Source: Ophioceras dolichostomum (lineage: Eukaryota; Ascomycota; Sordariomycetes; Magnaporthales; Ophioceraceae). From it: a DNA stretch of 41,389 nt. The DNA lies in NCBI GenBank assembly GCA_003049485.1, contig PYST01000344.1, forward strand, positions 1-41,389, in the 5' to 3' direction. Shown here piece after piece: positions 12,129 to 22,688 of the stretch. Under the pieces are notes generated by a model. That model had not been told where the DNA came from and did not search any database. It was given only the letters and a program-made list of their open reading frames with translations. How positions within the stretch are numbered: position 1 is the stretch's first letter; every line of letters starts with the position of its first letter. The translations under genes were made by a program, and so were the position numbers.

Positions 12129-12928
12129 TAGTTTGCGTGTGAGACGAGGGAGCTCCACCATGCCTTCAGTTTGGATGGCAGCAATATCCTGGGGGATGGG
12201 CTCGGGCTCGGGGTTGGTGTTGATGGCTTCTGAATCTTGGACGTCAGTAATTGGTATTATTCCAAGTCTTAATCGTCTTGATTGGTGTGCAAAAAGTTAA
12301 AAGTTGTCGCCGCTTTGAGAAAAATGAATGGGATATCGGGAGGCCAATGGGGAGGGGAACAAGCACGCGTGCAAAATACTACTAAATTCTCGTCTCTATC
12401 TTCGAAAGGAAAGCTATCTGTGTGTTGGTGGGGAGAGCGACCTTATAAAGGCCGCTTGGTAGGTAGATGCCTTGGAAGTTGACGCCTTAGGACTGAGGCA
12501 ACAGCTGCCACGTGAGCAGGTACCCTCCATGAACCAACACTTTCAGTCTCAATACGACTTCCGACCACGGCCGGCGCCGAGCGCTTCCGCAAGTGGTGCG
12601 AGACCACCCGATTCTTCACGGACATCTGTCCGCTGCCAACGGGCCCGAGACCGCCGGGAAGGACCGGCGGCGGCGGCCCGAGACCCCAGACCTGAACCCC
12701 CCCCCGTAGCCCCACCCCTTGGCTCAGGGCCGAGGAGTGGCCTGCCATAGAAACTAAGGCCTAAGGGCCCTCGCAACGCTTAAGCGGACGGAAACTTGTA
12801 CTTTACTTTTTTTTCCGTAGCTTAGGCGCGTCATATGCGCCAAGGGAGGCTTCGGGTATTACGTGACCTGGCTCACTAGCCACGTGGCCCACTGACGTTA
12901 AATAATACTACTACTACTAAATTGGTAC
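12129..12928 (-). other. 800-nt intron-like interruption inside the kinase N-lobe
   Basis: This stretch separates the glycine-loop exon (donor GTACCA after GGCAAG at 12929) from the exon carrying the catalytic Lys (acceptor AACTAG before 12127). The two ends agree in phase, so it could be spliced. Its length of about 800 nt is some ten times that of most introns here. It contains a GC-rich part (12540-12760), an imperfect hairpin (12781-12824), a (TAC)n-like run near 12906-12919 and a minus-strand open stretch of about 60 codons without ATG near 12290-12130. No transposase or clear terminal inverted repeats were found. It may be an insertion or a decayed element. Confidence 0.5.
12781..12824. 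repeat. Imperfect hairpin with 12-bp arms
   Basis: TAAGC-gg-ACGGAAA at 12781-12794 is complementary to TTTCCGT-a-GCTTA at 12812-12824, with a 17-nt T-rich loop and a small bulge. It lies inside the interruption of the kinase gene. It could be a remnant of inverted repeats or simply a folded RNA segment. Confidence 0.6.
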
Positions 12929-14314
12929 CTTGCCGTCCCCCGTAAAAGTGAAGTCGTAGTGTGCAGGGTGTAGTTGAGCCTTAAAAACTGTCCCGAAGCC
13001 GCCAGACCCCACCTTGTCCCAGGCGATGCAGGGGAGGGTGATGTTTTCGGGGAAGACAAAGTGCTGCGGATTTCCGTTCTCGTCCAGAGAGAAGAAAGGG
13101 GCAAGAACTTCCCATTGGTGTCGCTCGAAGCTGGCGAGAAGGAGAGGCCAGCCCTTCGAAGTGCGAATGCTAAAAATGTCAGTGCTGGAGCCCTTCCGCA
13201 CCAGGGGAAGATCCGCGTCCTTGAAGCCTTCCTTCAGGAAATCTTCAATCTTGGATCCGTACTTGATTCGGCTCAAGATGGCGAAGACCCGCCAATACGT
13301 GCCAGACCCTGATTCCAGCCCACAAATCTTTCGAGCGCTTACCCCCACGCGGAGCTCCTTGAGCTCTCTCGCTACGGAGCGCTCGTTGACAATCCGATGG
13401 AGAGTATCAATGGGAACGAAATGATTGCGCGCGCCAGGGTTCCACGCGCCGGGGTTTCATTCGGTGGGAAGACTTCCCACAATGCGGCCAGCATATTGTC
13501 GCGCGGTTCCTGGCCGTTTCCCCTCCATCCTGGGATGCAGTCTGTAGTAGTTGGCTAGTCCTAAGTCCCTGATCATCTTGGTGTATCTGGGCTCATCAGT
13601 GGCGGCCTCCCGCGCCACATTCGCGACCCCTGGCGACGATGCCCAGCCGAGGCGGTGATCACCTGAACGCTACCATGGGTGTAAGTGGGCGACTAAATTA
13701 ACCACGTCGAAAGTAAATTCTGGAACATCAGTAGAGAGATGAGGTTCCACGAAAGCCGATCACGACTTCCCTGGTCGTCCAATGGGTGGAGGCTTGCAGC
13801 ATCGGCTCCTGTGGATGAGCTGGCTCTGGAGCTAGGAGGCATCGACATCACTGATGTTTCGAGGGCCAAATATGCGCCGAGCCACAGGAAGTGTTGGACC
13901 AGGAGGATCGGGAGAGCTAGGAAGTGTGGTGGCTATTACATGGACAGATAGAATAGAGACGGTAGGACGACGGAGAGCCTTGAGGAACCCGGCAATCCCG
14001 ACCTGAGATGTGACGCAATGGCAAGGCACATCACGAGGAAAACGATTTAAATCTATACGAGGCAGAGGCATCCTCCTTCCCCCTTAAGCGCCCGACTGCC
14101 TGCTTGACCTCGCAACTGGTGGGTGGCACATGGCACCCCTTGGCCCCCAAAAGTTTCCGCAGTGGAGTCCGAGTGAGTAACTCGCGAGCTCACCTCTGTT
14201 TCTTCCACCACTCAATGATATGCAGGCTGGCAAGATAGGTGTCGTTGGGGGATGCACGGTGTGTCAATTTAGGTCAGGAGATGTTTACATGCGGAAAAGA
14301 CAAAGGGGTGGGGG

Positions 14315-14352
14315 NNNNNNNNNNNNNNNNNNNNNNNNNNNNNNNNNNNNNN
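14315..14352. other. Assembly gap (38 N)
   Basis: A run of 38 unknown bases, preceded by a G-rich stretch (GGGGTGGGGG). Confidence 0.99.
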
Positions 14353-14665
14353 GTGTGCGTATATTCAGAAAGGGTTACATTGCCATTATTATTGGTTGTC
14401 ATTGCATGGCCGGCCCGAACCGTCACTTGGGATGTTCATGGTCCGCGCGGGCGAATCAGTTCGCGCACACTCGCCCGCCACTCGATGACCAGGCCCGATC
14501 TCTCTTGCAATAGCAGGTCAACCAAGAGATCCCAGTAGCGGCCGCAGATTTTGCGAAGTTAGAGCAGACACCCAAAAGACACCCGTATCGAATATCGAAT
14601 CGAGTTGGGTTGCACTTCACTTTCAGTACGTAGGTGCCTAGCCTTCCCCCCTTCCGCGGCAATGA

Positions 14666-14736
14666 TGGGATGAAGCTGATGATTTATTCTGATGCTCTAC
14701 ATGGGATGAAGCTGATGATTATTTCTGATGCTCTAC
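14666..14736. repeat. Two-copy direct repeat, 36-bp period
   Basis: The 35-nt text at 14666-14700 recurs at 14702-14736. The only difference is the placement of an A inside a TTTATT/TTATTT run. It is a recent local tandem duplication in non-coding DNA. Confidence 0.9.
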
Positions 14737-15588
14737 GTGGGAGACATGCAATGTGGAACCTGGAACCTTCAACACACCGTGTCTTCCTTCACGGGTGCCG
14801 CCACTGTCAGCAGAGTTCGGAGAGGCCGAAGGACCCATGCGCATCTAATGATGACTTTGGGAATATAAGGAATGTCCGTCTTCATCACCCATCCGTTCTA
14901 TCTCCAATACTGAGGAAAAGAAGGCGGAAATTTGGAGGAGTCGCAGGGTGGAGCAGGCAATGGGGCCGTCGAGCTCAGCTAGAGCTGGGCACAGCCATGT
15001 GCCCTTTCGTTTGCATATATTACATCGCTGTAATTGGACGGAGAATGCGGTAAGCTACATAATTACCTTAAGTATGCAAGCCAAAATTGAGGCCGCCCCT
15101 GAAGCCTGCTTCGCCCAGTTAGATAGCAAAGGGCGGCGCAGAAAAGCAACTATGTATGTCCTAGCCAGGCCCACGACCACCAGTGTATTTGTTGAACCAC
15201 GGTTGGGTGCACTTCCGTGCACCCACGTAGACGAGATGCCTCAGTCACCAAGGCAGCCCCCTCGACAGACCTTAGGTCACGTGGGCCCCTTGGAATCGCT
15301 TACAAAAGCGATTCCTCCTACTCACGCGTAGACTAGCTTTACTCTTCCCTGTACATCATCAGAATCAACAGATTGGTTTACCACGCGCGTGTTTGCTTTT
15401 TTCCCCCTTGAAGCCCAACCAACAGTATTAAATTCCCGCACTTTCACACTCTCAGAAGCCTACAAGCCTAAAACACACGAACACACACAGACGCATACGG
15501 GCACAGTCTCCTACAGAGTCCCATCCTGTTCCTGTCTTAGTCAATCCTCTGCATCAATATTCAAGCCCATCATCTGAGCATCCATGAC

Positions 15589-17865
15589 ATGGATGAGATG
15601 TGTCTATCCTTCAGGTCCAAGTCGCCCATGCCAGCCCAGGGCTCGAATGGATCGCTGGCAGACATGCCCTCACCACAACCAGCTGTGACTAGCGAGTCCA
15701 ACCCCGAACCTCGATCTCTACTACCGGAAATGGTCACCCAGACTGGCCCAGTCCAGCAGGTACCAGCGCCGGCTGACGGATCCGGATACGCATCGAGCAC
15801 CTCCAGTTTTGAGGACCCGGTCTCAGTCACCACCATGATCGACAGCCTCGTGGCGCAGAGCTGCTTCGACCCACCAGGACAGCGACAATTTGTGCCAGCT
15901 AATAGTTGGCACAAGTTGCTAACCGAAGACATGGTCCGAGAGGAGATGCATGCACAGGGTGATGCGCACAGTTCGCTGGTGGCCTTCATTCGCAATCGTG
16001 CACCGGTACTGTTTTGCATCACGGCGGTGGTCTTCTCTAGGCAACATCTCAAAGAACCAGAGATGAGGCTCCAGCGCGCAATGCGCCTCTTCATGGAAAA
16101 CGAGCTCTCCGATGCGAGCCTGCCCCTCAAAGACCCGAAGGAGCCCACGTCTGAGGGGTTTGACCTGAAGACGCTGAAGCCCACAGCGAAGGTGAAAGTT
16201 ACCTTCGACATCAAGCGGAAAGGATCGACGAAGCCAGATGAAGACACTCTGATCAGGTTGATGTACGACAAACAACAGGAGTTCCTAGTTCCCATCTTTC
16301 CCGTGAAGCCCAATGATGGCGCTCAAACGGGAGACACTTACTCGCAAGCCTCTATCGCGGAGCTGCCTCAGAGTGCGATCCTGCCGTTTGTGGAGAAGAA
16401 GGACCCGAACACCTCGGGTGGGTTCAGCACGGTATGGCGAGTGAAGATTCACCCAGCCCATTGGCGGCGCGATGGCGAGCCTCCAGCTGTGAGTTTGATT
16501 GATTTCAACTACCTACCTACTGTACCCACCTAGATACCTACTTACTAGGAGACGGAGGCTGTGGCAGACGAGTCGATAACGATCGCTGATTCAACGTATC
16601 ATTCCTAGCTCGCCGTCAAGCACCTCAAACGAGACGACGAGAACCACAATCAAGCCGAGCACATAGCGGCTTTCCTCAAGGAAGCAGCATCCCTCCGACG
16701 GGCCACCGAGCTGAACCATCCCAGCATTGTCGAGTACATCTCGGGGTTCCAAAGGGGGGATGACTGTTATCTCTTGTTCGAGTGGGCAGACAAGGGAAAC
16801 CTCAGGGACCTGCTCAACGACGTCAAGCGTGACGCGACCATCGATGCAGCTCTGGTCAAGTCGTTCGTAGAGCAGCTATACCATCTCTCGGACGCGCTTG
16901 CTATATCTCACAGGGGAGGAGACACCACCGCTGGGGGGACGCGACATGGAGATATCAAGCCAGAGAACCTCCTGCGCTTCACCAACCCCAAGGATCCAGC
17001 ATCAGAACTTGGACTACTCAAGGTTTCGGACTGGGGCCTGGCCAACTCCCACGTTGCTCCGACTCATTTGCGGGACACACCGACGGGCACGGCCTATGTG
17101 ACGAGACGATACGAACCTCCTGAAACCGGGTCCAAGGCGCCCACAACTCGGCTTTTCGACGTTTGGTCGATGGGGGTCACCATCCTAGAATGCATCGTCT
17201 GGCTTCTCTACGGCCCCTTCGACTTCAAGGAGTTCCACAACGAGATCGTGGATGGAAAGCTCCACACATATGTCTCTGAGCCATTCTACAAGCCTGAGGG
17301 CGGGCCGGGGAGGGCCAAAGTGCACCCGGTCGTGACCAGGTGGATGGTCGCCATGAGCAAGGACAAACGGGCCAGGCCGGGGACAGCGATAGGAGACCTG
17401 CTCGAGTTGGTGAAGGACAGACTCTTGGTGGTTAAAATCCCAGAGCACCGTTTGCCAAAGCTCAGCTCGGAGCCTCCCACTAGCGAATCATCTCCGCCGG
17501 ACAACACGACTCCGATCACAAATATTAACGGCTCGGTTGTGATCCCAGCCATTGTCGTGGACGACTCGGCGATAACCGCTTCTGGGCACGCTACGGCGAG
17601 CACGGCCTCGGATCCCAAGGGCCTACTGAGGGCCGACACCGCGACGGTACGAAACAAGCTCGAGGAGTTCAAGGATAAGGCAGCCAAGCTCAGCGAGTAC
17701 TGCAAGGGCTGGAAATGGGGGGATAACGAATACCAGAGGCCAGCCACTGGCTCTCCTTGGTACCCGTCCTGGCAGCGCAACCAAGTCGGGAAGCGTAGGA
17801 ATGCAGGCGGCAGGACGGCAGGGACTGCCGCTGAACAGCATCAGGACGTGAGCAAATGCGCCTGA
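15589..17865 (+). CDS. Fungal Ser/Thr protein kinase with long N-terminal extension
   Basis: The gene has two exons, 15589-16488 and 16609-17865. The 120-nt intron runs from GTGAGT to CCTAG and is in phase. The product is 718 aa. Residues 1-270 form an extension rich in Ser and Pro at first, then containing the RQFVPANSWHKLL segment found in this fungus-specific kinase family. The kinase domain spans about 280-590: a degenerate glycine loop (TSGGFSTVW), LAVKHL with the ATP-binding Lys304, a catalytic loop HGDIKPENLL (Asp415), DWG in place of DFG (Asp441), and YEPPE at the end of the activation segment. The catalytic Lys and both Asp are present, so activity is possible. HGD instead of HRD and DWG instead of DFG are family-style variations. 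The tail (600-718) is low complexity, then basic. It lies between the disrupted kinase and the HET gene, in allorecognition-like company. Its biological role is inferred only. Confidence 0.88.
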
Positions 17866-18326
17866 ATAACGCTCGTTTCCTACCAGTATTGCGATGGACG
17901 CTGGCACTAATCAGGTTTGGGTACGACAGTACGTGAGATGAAGTCGCACCTATTGAGGTTTTGAGCCAAAATAGGGCTAGAGTTGCTGACAAGCTGTCCC
18001 TGAACCGCGACGAGACAACCCTTTCAACGTATTAGAGAGTAAGGGCTTGGATCGTCCTCAACTTACCTACCCATATAAGAGGGATCGACCTCATTCGCTA
18101 TAAAGTCAATCTGGCTAACATCGCGTCTTACAACTTCAGGCCGTAAGTCGCCAACTCGGCCGCCCTGGCCCGGTCCATGGAGGACGACCTGTACTAACTA
18201 GGCGCAACGACTATACTTGATAGATGGTAAACATATAATTCCTCCTCCCGTTCTCATAATTCCCTAACTCCATTGAGTGGCAGGCAGCCTAGGGCTGGGA
18301 TTTTAATGCAGACCTTGGCTGACGTC
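17866..18326. other. Intergenic region upstream of the HET gene
   Basis: No gene is seen. A TATAAA occurs at 18099-18104, about 225 bp before the HET start codon, and a CRE-like palindrome abuts the ATG. Nothing else stands out. Confidence 0.5.
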
Positions 18327-18327
18327 A
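18320..18327. promoter_or_regulatory. CRE-like palindrome TGACGTCA touching the HET start codon
   Basis: The perfect 8-bp palindrome TGACGTCA, the consensus for CREB/ATF-type bZIP factors, ends on the A of the proposed ATG. The match is exact, but one 8-mer can occur by chance, and a site overlapping the start codon would be unusual. If the true start is elsewhere, it could be a promoter element. Confidence 0.25.
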
Positions 18328-20767
18328 TGGTCCCACTCCCTCCGAGCGACAGCATGTGAGTATCGAGGCGATCCTCAACGAAAGAGTAGCCTACTGCACG
18401 GGCTTGACGAGCCTTGCCGGCAACTTGTTCCTGCCCAGGCTGACGCCTCGGCATCTCGCAGCCGGACACCGCCTGGCAACGAACCGTCGACACCAGGATC
18501 CACTCTGACCTCCTCGCCGAGATTGCCACACCGGCTGTCCAGGCACCACCAGGCCGCCTCTGCAGCACGTGCGTCAACTTGGTCAGCCCGTCGGGTCGCG
18601 AGGTCCAGTATGAAGCCGTGGAACTGGAACGGAGGTCGTGCAGCTGCGATCTCTGCGACCTGCTCTGGAGGACTCGTCAGAAGTACGACGCGAGGAACCT
18701 ACGGACGGTCCGCTTCGAGAAGTCTCAATCCTCATTCTTGATGAATGGAGAAAGCCGGCCCGTGCTCTCCATCGTCCGACATCCAGGTGAGAACAACCCG
18801 TCGCCCCCGCGTGGTAAAGAAGTTCTCACATCATTCCGTAGTGCGGTCAGTCGTCTCGGAAGCATTGTGAATGGCGCTGAACACATGTCGGAAATCGGGC
18901 AGACGCGACCGCATTTCCCGGTATACAGATAGGGCTGCCTGCTCTGCCAGCGCCTGGAAGCCGTCTCCACTTCAGCATCATCAGGCACTGGCTAAAGCGA
19001 TGCGACGAGAACCACGACATTTGCCGCCCCAGGCTCCCGAAGAGCAACTGTCTGCCGACGAGACTCATAGCTGTTGGAGCCGAAGGCGATGCCATTGTGA
19101 AGTTGCTAGAGACAAGCTCGCTGGTACCGACTGACGATGATGACTCGCAGCACCGCTTCATTGCATTGTCGCACCGCTGGGGCACCTCGGAGAGCACAAT
19201 GTTCTGCACGCTGTGGAGCAACTACGACCAGCACAAGGCCGGAATCGCGTTTGGCAGCTTGCCATCCACCTTCAGGGACGCCGTACGCGTCGGCCGCGCT
19301 CTCGGCATCCCCTACCTGTGGATCGACTCGCTCTGCATCGTGCAGGGGCCCGACGGCGACTTCGCCAGCCAGGCGGAAGCCATGGAGGACGTCTACAGCA
19401 GGGCGTGGTGCGTCATCGCCGCGAGCCGCGCGGCCAACCACAACGACGGCTTCCTTCGGCCCCGCGCCCGGGAGCGGTCCTACGTCGCCGTGGAATTGGA
19501 GCCGCAGACCTATTCCAACCTGCTATTCGTCTGCGAAGACATTGACGACTTCCAGGGCCACGTCCTCGACGGTGCTCTGAACAAGAGGGGTTGGGTCTTC
19601 CAGGAGCACGCCCTAGCGCGGCGCACGATCTTCTTCACCGAGCATCAGACATACTTTGAGTGTGGCGTCGGGGTGCGATGTGAGACATTTACACTGATGA
19701 AGAAGTGAGTCTGGGACACCTCCCCACATACACCGTGCAGCTGATGCAATGCTGAACACGGGACATCTGGTCCGGGAAACCCCAACAGCAACCTCGCCGC
19801 GTTCCTGGGCGACCCAAACTTCCCCGAGATCGTTATGGACGTCTCGCGTGGGGACAAGATCATCCGATTCCAGGATCTCTACCAGGCCTACTCCCGCCTC
19901 GAGTTCTCTCACCCGGTCGACCGGTCCGTGGCGATGAGCGGCATCCAGAGCCGTCTCCTGAAAATATTCAACGCCCAGGGAGGGTTCGGAGTCATCGACG
20001 AAGGCCCGCGGAACAAGGGACTCCTTCGCCGCAGTCTGCTCTGGATCCCCAAGATCTCCGCCCCACCAGGGGCACCCGGCTCGCAGCCACCCCGCGGCCT
20101 CGTCCCCATCCCGCACGTGCCCGTCCCCTCGTGGTCGTGGATGGCCTACACCGGCGAGATCACCTACCTCCACCCCGAGTTCGGCGACACAGACTGGGTG
20201 GATCTCGATTCGCCCTGGACGCACAGGTTCCTCCGAGACGACGACGAATGGCCCGAGCAGCCGCCGCTCGGAGGCGGCGACAGTAGTAGCAGTAGTGCCT
20301 TGCCCATCCGCCGCGACTACGAAGAAGAAGCCGCCGCCGCCGCCGCCGCCGCTGCCGCCGCCATGACCTTGACCGGCATCTTGAGAGAGATCCAGCCTCT
20401 AGCCGCGGGGAGCAGCGGCGCTTCCCTCTCTCACCATCTCGACACGAAGAGTGCAGCCGACGAGAAGACTGCGACTGCAGCAGCCGGCGGCGGTCGGCTG
20501 GTCTACGACGACGGCACGGAGGTTGCGAAGCGTCGCCCGCGCGCCGAGGTGCTGTGTGTCGTGCTCGGTGTGCAGCGGGCGGACGGGTTGTCGTTCGTGC
20601 TGTTGGTCGAGAAGAAGATGGAGAGTACTTTTGATGCGGGACTCGGGAGGATACAGATGGACAGTCGAGGATATCAGGTTTGTGGGCGGGTTGGGGCCGG
20701 TCATGTACCCGGGGAGTGGTTGAGACCGCTGGGGGACGAGCCGTCGATTATGGTGGTGATCCGTTGA
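18327..20767 (+). CDS. HET-domain (heterokaryon incompatibility) protein
   Basis: HET-domain proteins trigger cell death or growth arrest when genetically different hyphae fuse. The model has four exons: 18327-18355, 18497-18786, 18903-19704 and 19789-20767. Phases match and the product is 699 aa. A Cys-rich N-terminal part (LCSTCVNLV then CSCDLCDLLW) and the IQIGLPALPAPGSRLHFSII linker come before the HET domain. The domain begins FIALSHRWG (residues 192-199), continues with YLWIDSLCIVQ and AMEDVYSRAWCVIAA, and ends with KRGWVFQEHALARRTIFF. The C-terminal half contains VPSWSWMAY, common in long HET proteins, a run of 12 Ala encoded by GCC/GCT repeats (about 20332-20361), and a conserved-looking end. 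The first small exon and its 141-nt intron are the weakest part, because the open frame of exon 2 has no good ATG. The other exons are well supported. Confidence 0.9.
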
Positions 20768-22688
20768 TGATCTATTTGTGTCGACTTGAATGACCTGGGT
20801 TCCTTCTTTTCATAACTCGGGGAGTTTCCTTGCTAAGTTTTTTTTTATTTTTTTTATTTTTTTATAGCCGTATAGTATCATACATATTGTGTCTCTTATC
20901 TTTGTCTCATACTCATACGAACGCCATCTGCAAACATGCTGTAAAATCCTCTTCATACCTCGTGATACGCTACGACAACACTCGCCGAGCAGACATTGAT
21001 ACTGCCTCATCAAGGTGTCTCCTGTAGTGCAAATTGGTAACGGTGAGTATCGAAGGTGGTGCAAGTCATGCCGGAGGAGCACTGGGTTCCACTCGGCGAT
21101 CGGATGCGGCGAAAAACCGTCCCACTGTACCTGGTCTGTCGAACTATGTGACGATCCGATGAGGAGAATGTGCTGTGCTTTTTGCCAGGGCCTGCAATGT
21201 AATGTAATGTATTGTATTTTGTATTGTATTTCCGACCTATTTGTGTGTGCTGTGCGAAGATATTATACCGTACGCGGCAGGTTCCGCGGTCCCAGATACA
21301 ATACAAAACACATGACAATGCAGGCTCTGGTTTTTACGAACCGATACGTTTGTTGGACCGGAATCAATGCCTGTCCGCACGTGGCATGAGGTGGACGCAT
21401 TCTACCGCCTTGTTGTGCCCCCGAAATCACGCATGTGTGATCACAGCGGGGATAGTCGGGGTGACTTTAGACCTACGAAGCGGCTCCGCCTTCCCCCATT
21501 CCACCTCTCGAGCGCCAAGACATATTCTTCAGGGACTCGAGGATTCAAAGGCTGATGATCCACCTGGTCGAGTCACTACCTCATGAACTCACAGAAGTGA
21601 GAGAGATAAAGATAAAAAGGAGAGTGACTTTGCTCCATTAAGTCCATGTCAAGAAACCCCTCCTTGTTTTTGTATAGAGACAATCTTGATTCGGTGGCGG
21701 TTGTTTGATGATCAGAGCTGGTGCGGGGTTGCAAGCCAATGTTGGGGAACCTCTGAGAGGCGGTACGCCACAGGACACTAAGTGACAGGCGCTCTGATTC
21801 CATTTCGAGAATCCAAATCAAACCTTCCCCTCAACCCAACAATGAGCTGCCGGCGCCCTGACAGGACAATGGAGGAGAATGGCGCAGTCGGCGGGATCCG
21901 ACATTGCATTCAGACATCCTCTTCCACCAATTTGTTTGAAGTCCCTCTCCAAAGAAACCATCAACGGGACGGCTTGCACAAGATCTCCCCACTTCTCTTC
22001 CTATACCGACTAAGCCAGATGCCGAGATGCCGACTACCGTTGCAACGGCGCCTGCCAGCCACAGGGCTAAGCCTCAACCTGATGTCATATTTGCTGGACG
22101 CTGGCATATCGGAAGTCGGACTTTCCCACCATCTGAATGAGTGCGTGCGTGCGGGCTTTGCTCTTCTTTCTGACTTCTTACCTTCAATGCGCGTGCAGCA
22201 ACTTGCGCCGCTACTATCTGCACCTACCACCCATCTGTATCCTTCTGACCCGTGACAATGTGGGGCTAACAGTCGGAGGAGGTAGGCACCTATGCCTACC
22301 TGCTCTGCTCGCACCTTACTACTCCCGCAGTTGGTGGTTCCTTCTTTCCTTAAAAGCGCGATGGACCGCGCGCTGCTCATGTCGGCTGCTGGCCTGTGGT
22401 CTGCGCAGGCGCGTTTTGTGCGAGCGCTCTGTCAAAGCTCCCGCCAATGGGTTAGGACCGGAGAAGAACTCGGAGCAACTCCGTCGTCATACAACTTAAA
22501 TTGTATTGTTTGCTTCGAACCTTATCCCTACCTACCTAATAGCCTCTCTGATCACCCCCTCGAAGCAGTAGAAAATTATTTCCGCTGTTGTAAGTTGACA
22601 CATCTTTTCATTTTTTCCCACAAACAACTCCGGAGCCAGAACGTACACTTGGCCAACAAGGCATCCCCCACCATCGGCTGGGTCTGAC
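20768..22688. other. Intergenic region with a MITE
   Basis: A T/A-rich stretch with poly-T tracts (20838-20866) follows the HET gene. A 144-bp MITE lies at 21186-21329. Open frames at 21367-21586, 21782-22255 and 21961-22380 overlap each other, lack motifs and are not supported. The last 100 bp are the leader of the next gene. Confidence 0.55.
21186..21329. mobile_element. MITE related to the pogo-like element at 37-40 kb
   Basis: The element is 144 bp with terminal inverted repeats: CAGGGCCTGCAATGT at the left against ACAATGCAGGCTCTG at the right. Its interior, including the text GATATTATACCGTACGCGGC followed by AGGTTCCGCGGTCCCAGATAC, closely matches the right-terminal 130 bp of the pogo-like transposon (40220-40349) in the same orientation. 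It has no coding capacity, so it would have to be moved in trans. I see no clear TA target-site duplication. Confidence 0.85.

Larger units (their letters stand above)
10820..13456 (-). pseudogene. Disrupted fungal Ser/Thr protein kinase with N-terminal extension
   Basis: The kinase is read on the minus strand. The first part (about 13456-12929) has an N-terminal region resembling that of the intact kinase at 15.6 kb (NHFVPIDTLHRIV; later FKDADLPLVRKGS), then the glycine loop VGSGGFGTVF ending in FTGDGK. The catalytic part resumes about 800 nt later with GRWVAVKEIH (ATP-binding Lys), RRGDIKPDN (catalytic loop), LTDFG and the YSPPEAN segment (about 12127 to 11130). A C-terminal FIQALYEHQDVTQHLRDFL segment follows a further short intron, and the frame ends at 10820. 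Defects: an in-frame TAA at 11722-11720, the 800-nt interruption within the N-lobe, and unclear frame continuity upstream of 13456, where the remaining N-terminal sequence seems to lie in other frames. The gene is convergent with the NLR gene. Kinase identity is secure; exon borders and inactivation are less so. Confidence 0.7.
13457..15588. other. Intergenic region with assembly gap
   Basis: A run of N occupies 14315-14352. Between 13457 and about 13660 the minus strand still shows protein-like text in two different frames (for example DNMLAALWEVFPP and EPRYTKMIRDLGLANYY). This may be the decayed 5' end of the disrupted kinase or a fragment of another gene; I cannot build a model. The rest has no recognisable gene. 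The last 250 bp are pyrimidine- and CA-rich, as expected for the promoter and leader of the intact kinase. Confidence 0.5.

Noticed and set aside
17845..17909. A further intron near the end of the intact kinase (GTGAGC to CTACCAG)
   Set aside because: It would be only about 40 nt, shorter than other introns here, and would merely replace a few C-terminal residues.
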